A DNA stretch of 64,000 nt from Chelonoidis abingdonii. Taxonomy: Eukaryota > Chordata > Testudines > Testudinidae. Below the pieces are notes generated by a model. That model was not told where the DNA came from and searched no databases. It worked only from the letters and a program-made list of their open reading frames with translations. The DNA is taken from NCBI RefSeq assembly GCF_003597395.2, contig NC_133773.1, positions 69,202,100 through 69,266,099 of the forward strand, written 5' to 3'. The translations under genes were made by a program, and so were the position numbers. Shown here in pieces: positions 58,358 to 64,000 of the stretch; position 1 is the stretch's first letter, and every line of letters starts with the position of its first letter.

Positions 58358-60295
58358 GGCCACGTCTACACTACGGGATAATATCGAATTAGCTAAAATC
58401 GGTTTTATAAAACTGATATTATAAATTCGATTTCATGCGGCCACACTAGGCACAGTAATTCGGCGTTGTGCGTCCGTGGTCCGAGGCTAACGTCGATTTC
58501 TGAAAACGTGCATGATGGTGTCTTCTGATCCCAATAATTCGACCCCCCCTTGGAATCTGGGGGAATCATTATTGTTGCGGTGGTTGGGTAAATGTCATAA
58601 TTCCATTCCCTTCTCCGGAAAAACATACTCACATCCTTCGCGCGTTTTCCCTGAATTCGCCTGGCAGACGCTCATAAGGAGACCATGAACCGCCAGCTTT
58701 TTTTTTCCGCACCGTTTGTAACTGGATGCGGGAGAGAGAGGTGATACCCATGCTACACAGCAGCATTCACTTGCTTTTCATGAATAACGGAGAGGTGACC
58801 AGTGTTCTGTACCTCTTACTGCAGAGAAAACTGGCAATGAGACTTAACGGTTATCTCTCCCTCTTTACTGTCCGCTGCTCATACAGTGCCCTGGCCTGAA
58901 ATCGCCGGGGGTGCACGCAAAAGCAAATTGGATTGACTATTTGGACTGAGTATCCTCCTTATGGTTCTAAAAATAGAGTGCATCTGCCTAGAATAAGGGG
59001 CAAAGTGTTCTTAGAGGACCAGTGTATCAGAGCACCTGCTCGTGTCAGTATTCACAGGGGTCCCTGCAACCCCACCGTTGCATCTCCTCCTCCCCAACCT
59101 TCTGGGCTACGTTGGCAGTGTCCACCCCCCCATTTGTGTTCATGAAGTTATAAGAAGAAATAAGATACAACGACTTGTAGTCGATATATAATGAGGGAGG
59201 CGCTCCTGGCGTAATGAAAGTCAGGCAAGTAATGGAATTCTTTTCTTACCAGGAAAGGGAGGGGGCTGATGAAGCTCAGCCCCAATTGCTATATGAGACA
59301 TTACCAGCCGTTCTGGTAGCCATCTTACTGGAGAACGGGGAGTCATTCCATTTTATCAGGCAGCCCCTGCCGGCTCACACTGAGGCAGCAGGAGGCACTC
59401 ACGGGCCTGATGGCGAGACGGATATCATCATATTGTACGTTCTAACATGAGGGGAGGGGGAGAGGAGAGGAGCGATACGCTCTCACTGCTGCTAGCATCG
59501 GTTAACCAGCAGCATTCAGTAACCATAGAGTGAATTGAAAGAAGTCCAAGAATGATTTCTTTACCTTTCTATTCATGGGTGAGGGGGGGGGAAAACCGAG
59601 AGCCTTATTCCCCGGAACCACAGCCAAGACACTGTGTTGGAACCTACAGACATTGGGAGTCAGCAATGAATGCAAATACTTTCAGAGACTGCTGTGGACC
59701 TGTGGGATGCTGATCCTAGAACCCCTCCATCCATGGAGCGGCCATTCTGAGGTCTCTTGGCTCCTGATGAGCTTGTCACGCAGCGTGTGTATTGGATATT
59801 TTGTTCAAACGCTTGGCTTCTGTGTTCTGTAACGGAGCTCTGGCTACAACAGATTTGTCTCCCCGCACACGCGATCAGTTCTAGTAGTCTCCCGTACGGT
59901 CCTGCTGGAGCTCTTTTGGATTTGATACACGGCATTGCCACCGTGCTGATAAGAGCTCCACGCTGGGCAACACAGGAAAGTAATTCAACAAGTTCGCGGG
60001 CTTTCCTGTTTACCTAAACCCGCTGCATCCGAGTTCAGATTGCTGTCCAGAGCGGTCAGTGGTGCACTGTGGGATACCGCCCGGAGGCCAATAACGTCGA
60101 TTTCTGTCCACACTAACCGTAATCCGATATGTTAATATTGAATTTAGCGCTACTCCTCTCATCGGGGTGGAGTAGAGAAATCGATTTAAAGAGCCCTTTA
60201 TATCGATATAAAGGGTGTTGCAGTGTGGACGGGTACAGCGTTAAATCGATTTAACGCTCTTTAAATCGATTTAAACGCGTAGTGTAGACCAGGCC
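58358..60295. mobile_element. Harbinger derivative, both ends present (1938 bp)
   Basis: Left end ggccacgtctacactacgg; the right end read in reverse is ggcctggtctacactacg. TGA flanks both sides (58355-58357, 60296-60298). The right half is the reverse complement of the copy at 54207, including the palindrome at 60197-60212. On - a frame at 59941-59660 keeps a shifted SANT scrap (RAPAGPYGRLLELIACAGRQ). The left half has no transposase motif. CpGs are retained, suggesting a younger insertion than its surroundings. Confidence 0.85.
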
Positions 60296-60989
60296 TGATC
60301 CACCTTTCAACTGCCTAATGGGCCACAGATGTCAGCCTCTCTCAAGGCTAGATACTTAAGACAGTAGCTGGACTTTTCATGGTTCAGTTCAGGATGCAGT
60401 ACAGATGCTCCTTCACATAGGGTAATTAAAGTGAGATAATAGGGTATTCTAAATGCCTTAATTCTAAACACAATCTCCATGACAAATCCTAGTCAGCCAG
60501 TAAACCTGTTTAACTTCTGTGTAGTGCTCCATTTATCAGGACAGAGGTTCTTGGCAACAAGATAATCTGTTTATACACTTGATTCAGTACTGAATGCATT
60601 GCTCATATATAATTGTGGGAACCACATAAGAGCCTGGATAGACAGAAGACTGACAGATATGAAAGACTTAGAGTTTAAAACTGGTATGAACTTGTCGTCT
60701 GAAGCTAAAGTCCAGGGTTTTTTTTTCCTTGCCCTTTTTCCACTGACACTTTCTTACAACTAGCACTGAAGAATACTGCTTAGCAGAGACCCAGGGATGT
60801 GGCAAAAGTCAGCTACCTGTCCTACTGCTTCCATTACTGGCTGTGGTAGAACCAGTGGGGTGAGAGAGGAAGGGACAGGAATTTCTTTTGGGGTGAAATT
60901 CATCATCATATCAAGTTAGCCTCAAACTCGGCTGGTCTGTTAATACTCTTAGTCAGTTAGCTGCTTATCTTTTTTGTGAGTGAGAGTGT
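60296..60989. other. Stretch between Harbinger and CR1
   Basis: AT-rich, no gene or repeat boundary recognised. Confidence 0.3.
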
Positions 60990-61270
60990 AAATTAGAGAG
61001 TCATAGAGTCTAAAGTCAGAAGGAACTATTATGATCATCTAGTCTGATCTCCTGCAAAACACAGGCTATAGCATCCCCCAGCTGGTATGCAGAATGGTAT
61101 CTAAGATATGGTAATATTTCTTTCATTTAGAATAGAAAATAAATAGAGGAGACTGGATACCATTGCTTGATAACCTCATTTTTAACTGGGGAGTTTGGTA
61201 TATATAAAAATACAATATACTAAAAGTACAATATTACAAAGAACACTTTTCCCCTTTCCTTTTTTGACAG

Positions 61271-61404
61271 GGATCATTGGGAAGCCTATCCTATGGGCTA
61301 TATATATGCTGAGTTGGAAATGGCAACCATTCTCTTTTCTATGCTAGTATTTGTCCTCTTTGCTGTGTTTGGAATCTACAGTGAAAATACAGGTCACCGC
61401 CATG
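61271..61404 (+). CDS. Candidate internal exon encoding a membrane-spanning segment
   Basis: A 134-bp segment preceded by a strong pyrimidine tract and acceptor (cctttccttttttgacag, ends 61270) and followed by a consensus donor (CATG|gtaagt, 61405-61410). Only one of the three plus-strand frames is open through it. It reads DHWEAYPMGYIYAELEMA, then a hydrophobic run TILFSMLVFVLFAVFGIY, then SENTGHRH, leaving one base at each end, so both flanking introns would be phase 1. The hydrophobic run is about 18 residues, enough to span a membrane. I do not recognise the gene. No other exon was found in the window, which would therefore be largely intron. Chance is possible given the short length. Confidence 0.5.
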
Positions 61405-62446
61405 GTAAGTAGAAAATTTAGTTTCCTTTTAAAAAAGGTTTGTGGCCTGGTTCACCTTTGTTTACCCTCCAGTGGTGTAACTCTGATATCAGTGGAGTTA
61501 TATCAGAGTAAGCCTGGGTTATGATTAATTACCCTCAGTTAAAAATCTATGCCTTATTTCTAATCTGAATTTATCTAGCTTCAGCTTCCAGCCACTGGAT
61601 CCTGTAATCCTTTTGTCTGCTAGTCTGAAGATCCCTCTTACCAAATTTCTGTTCCCCATGTAGATACTCATAGACTGTAATCAAGCCACTCTTTAATCTT
61701 CTCTTTGTTAAGTGAAATAGACGAAGATCCATGAGTCTCTCACTACAAGGCAAGTTTTCCAGTCCTTTAACTACCCCCTCCACTCTTTCAATATTGTTAT
61801 TGAATAGTGGATGCTGGAACTGGACACAATATTCCAGTAGCAGTCGCACCGATGCCAAAAATGGAGGTAATATAACCTCTCATGGTGTCTGCTTGAGATT
61901 CCCCTGTTCATACATCCAAGGATCACATTAGCCTTTTTAGCCACATCATCATACCAGGAGCTCATGTTCAGCTGATTATCTACCAAGACTCCCAAATCTT
62001 TTTCAGGAGTCATTACTTTCCAGGATACAGTCCTCTCATCCTGTAAGTATGGCCTATCTTTTTCATTCCTAGGTGCATGACTTTACATTCTCTGTATTGA
62101 AATGCACATTGTTGTACTCTGACCAGCTTTCAGAGTGATCTAAATCACACTGTATCAGTGCCCTGTCCTCGTCACTATTTACCAGTCACCCAATTTTTGT
62201 ATCACCTGCAAATTGTCAGTAATGATTTTTTGTTTTCTTCCAAGTCATTGATAAACATGTTAATAGCATAAGGCCAATAACCTCCCTCTAAACCACTAGA
62301 ACACACCTACTTAATGGTAGTTTCCCAGTTAAAATTACATTATCACACCTATTATGCAGTTTTTAATCTATTTAACAAGTGTCATGTTGATCTTGTATTG
62401 TTCTAGCTTCTTAAGAAAAAATGTTGTGTGGTACCAAGTCAAATGC

Positions 62447-62658
62447 CTTACAGAAGTCTAATGCAGTTTTGTTGTAGCCATGTCAATCCCAGGATATTAG
62501 AAAGATAAGGTGAATGAAGTAATATCTTATATTGGACCAACTCCTGTTGATGAGAGAGACAGCTCTGTGTCATTCAAAACCTTGTCTCTTTCACCAACAG
62601 AAGTTGGTCCAATAAAAGATATTACCTCACCCACTTATTCTCTCTTACAGAAGTCTAA
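62447..62658. mobile_element. Palindromic PLE-end insertion with 15-bp target duplication
   Basis: CTTACAGAAGTCTAA occurs at 62447-62461 and 62644-62658. Between them, + text 'gtgaatgaagtaatatctt', 'attggaccaactcctgttg' and 'atgagagagacag' (62508-62564) is followed by its near reverse complement ('tttcaccaacagaagttgg', 'tccaataaaagatattacc', 'tcacccac', 62588-62634). Two PLE 3' ends of the subfamily seen at 20635 are thus head-to-head, inserted in CR1. Confidence 0.82.
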
Positions 62659-62709
62659 ATACATTTGATCACCTCTACAAGTCTAGTTGACAAAGATAAT
62701 CTCATTTAA

Positions 62710-63431
62710 AAAACCTGATCATTTTCTGGCTAAAATATTCAAATTCAACATTTGGATTATTGTTGTCAGTTTTAACCTCAAAAGATTGAGCCAGATCCTC
62801 AGCTGATGTAAATTTATGTAGCTCCACTGAAGTCAAGCTAAGGTTTTGGCCCATAGTCTCTTTACCTCTATGCTCTTCATGCCAAATGTTTGTGCATGGT
62901 AATAATTTACTCGGTGACATAGCCTGGTTCAAGACTGATAATCAAAATTCTCTCTTCATTACAGATACTGGACAAAAGTTAAGTTTCTCCACAGAAGAAT
63001 CGATTATAATATGATTTGCATTTTCTTTCACTACTGGGAAATATGTACTAGCAAAAGAATACAGAGTATTAGAAACTAACTAAACAGATATCTTCCAGTT
63101 GGTCACTAGTCTTAGGATATTCTTACTCATTTTTTCAGCATCTGCCCACTATACAAACAAGAACTAAGATTGCCAAAAAGACAGATCAATTGGATGCAAA
63201 CATTACAAAGCAGACTTTCCATCATGTGTGGCAGAGGCTAAGGAATGATTGGCTCATCCCTGCTTTTGGAAAACAGGAAATTTAACTATTAAACATGCAA
63301 TGAATTTTCATAATAGTTAGCTAGTTTCTGCTTTCATTGTTCTGTTTATTGTGTCTCCAGCTAACCTTGTGTCTGCTTTTCATTTCCTCTGTTCCCAATT
63401 CCTCTGGTTATGAACCTCTACTTTAACATCT
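62710..63431. other. Non-coding stretch with an old palindromic repeat half
   Basis: 62785-62850 ('gagccagatcctcagctgatg', in parts, then 'gtagctccactgaagtcaa') is half of a palindromic amniote repeat I recognise by wording. The rest is AT-rich with no gene recognised. Confidence 0.45.
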
Positions 63432-64000
63432 TGTGACACACCAGACCTCAAAGTAGCACCCTGTAACCCCCATATTCATCACTTATATATGGCTGTGATA
63501 TTTCATATCAAGCATGCCATGTAAGATATCATAGGAAAGGTCATGATCTGCTGAAACCCACTGTTCTGTCAAATTACATATCTTGTTAGTGTGTATGCAG
63601 TTATGAGATTTTGCTGTATGGTTGTTATTGACATATGTTACAAGTTTGGGAGTCATCCATTGCTATTTCTCCAGTGACAACAAAGGAGTTGATTCACACC
63701 AAGGCAAGGCATTAAATAACCATAAATCAGCAGAGGAGATGTAAACAGGGATTTACAATTCTGTAAGAGAAGTACCGCACAATGGGAATTGCTCAGCCCC
63801 GTGACTCAGCAAGGCCCACTAGGCATGCCTGGGCTAGTTTCTTTCCAGGGACATAGACAGAATATAAAAAAAGGGACAGTGGCATCATAAGGGCATCTTT
63901 CTTCTCCCCACACCTGCACTGGAAGCAACAGGAATGCCGGGAAGACAAAGACTTCAACTCAGGAGACTGGTCCCAGGCTTAAAGAGAAAGACTGTGTATT
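63432..64000 (+). mobile_element. ERV-type LTR, cut by the window end
   Basis: Begins TGTGACACACCAG and runs to the end of the window. 'tgtaacccccatattca' and 'tgatatttcatatcaagcatgccatgtaag' (in parts) are phrases I associate with sauropsid ERV LTRs. A TATA box (aatataaaaaaaggg, TATAAA at 63863-63868) is followed by a purine-rich leader about 60-100 bp on. Its right boundary and any viral genes would lie beyond 64000. Confidence 0.5.

Larger units (their letters stand above)
60990..62709 (-). mobile_element. CR1 LINE, RT C-terminal part and 3' end, interrupted twice
   Basis: The 3' end is at 60990-61080 (gtctaaagtcagaaggaac, tagtctgatctcctgc on +). From 61515 to 62446 the complement encodes the region after the RT core: NNNIERVEGVVKGLENL, RLMDLRLFHLTKRRLKSGLI, VYEYLHG and, further up, MTPEKDLGVLVDNQLN. 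At 62405-62446 comes the RT phrase DFCKAFDLVPHN. A palindromic PLE piece (62462-62643) splits it with a 15-bp duplication, and CR1 resumes to about 62709. Between 61085 and 61512 the expected CR1 text (about 120 bp) is missing and an exon-like segment is present. Confidence 0.82.

Noticed and set aside
1..64000. CRISPR array, operon-like gene clusters, phage or bacterial genes
   Set aside because: No regularly spaced repeats, ribosome-binding sites or tightly packed genes; the window is eukaryotic repeat DNA.

Overview
The window looks like a non-coding, repeat-dense stretch of a vertebrate nuclear genome. It is AT-rich, CpG-depleted outside young repeats, has no compact gene array, and its long reading frames are those of transposable elements. 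The repeat mix points to a sauropsid, most probably a turtle: CR1 LINEs, Penelope-like elements (PLEs) whose ends carry an 'agctttcgtggg...cccacttc' stem, Harbinger elements beginning ggcctggtctacact, Gypsy and ERV-type solo LTRs, and palindromic amniote repeats. The species call is inference from familiarity with these families; no database was searched.

Layout. 1-2130: 3' end of a Gypsy element (interior, polypurine tract, LTR) followed by a solo LTR. 2182-6367: a complete but decayed two-gene Harbinger transposon (DDE transposase on +, Myb/SANT-like protein with one intron on -). 7913-8306: solo LTR with a perfect 5-bp target duplication. About 8800-12866: a second, decayed Gypsy copy (gag knuckle, protease, RT, RNase H, integrase remnants, 3' LTR) with a hAT MITE inside. 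13935-15222: long ERV-type LTR holding a 36-bp PLE scrap flanked by a target duplication. 22482-23151 and 27609-28098: two more solo LTRs. 29744-31540: a large foldback repeat containing tRNA-like segments, broken by a hAT MITE. 32296-34091: a Harbinger derivative whose second half is strikingly CpG-rich and scrambled. 34490-34829: PLE 3' end. 37118-37308 and 49487-49601: Tc1/mariner-type MITEs. About 40986-42225: CR1 fragment with endonuclease coding. 42255-44872: PLE with an uninterrupted 715-codon RT plus GIY-YIG ORF, head-to-head with an internally deleted inverted copy of itself. 44880-45815: transposase pseudogene of a second Harbinger lineage. 53650-54085 and 60990-62709: CR1 3' regions. 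54207 to about 55075 and 58358-60295: Harbinger derivatives that keep a SANT-domain scrap. 57322 to about 58075 and 63432 to the window end: LTR-like sequences.

The only candidate host coding sequence is a 134-bp splice-flanked frame at 61271-61404 encoding a possible membrane-spanning segment. The rest is probably intron or intergenic.

The most interesting material is the PLE set. One element retains an open RT-endonuclease gene. Two insertions have palindromic (head-to-head) architecture, and three have or may have target-site duplications of about 9-15 bp. The Harbinger set is next: a two-gene parent, derivatives, a shared subterminal palindrome, and non-canonical 3-bp target duplications (TGA twice, TTT once).
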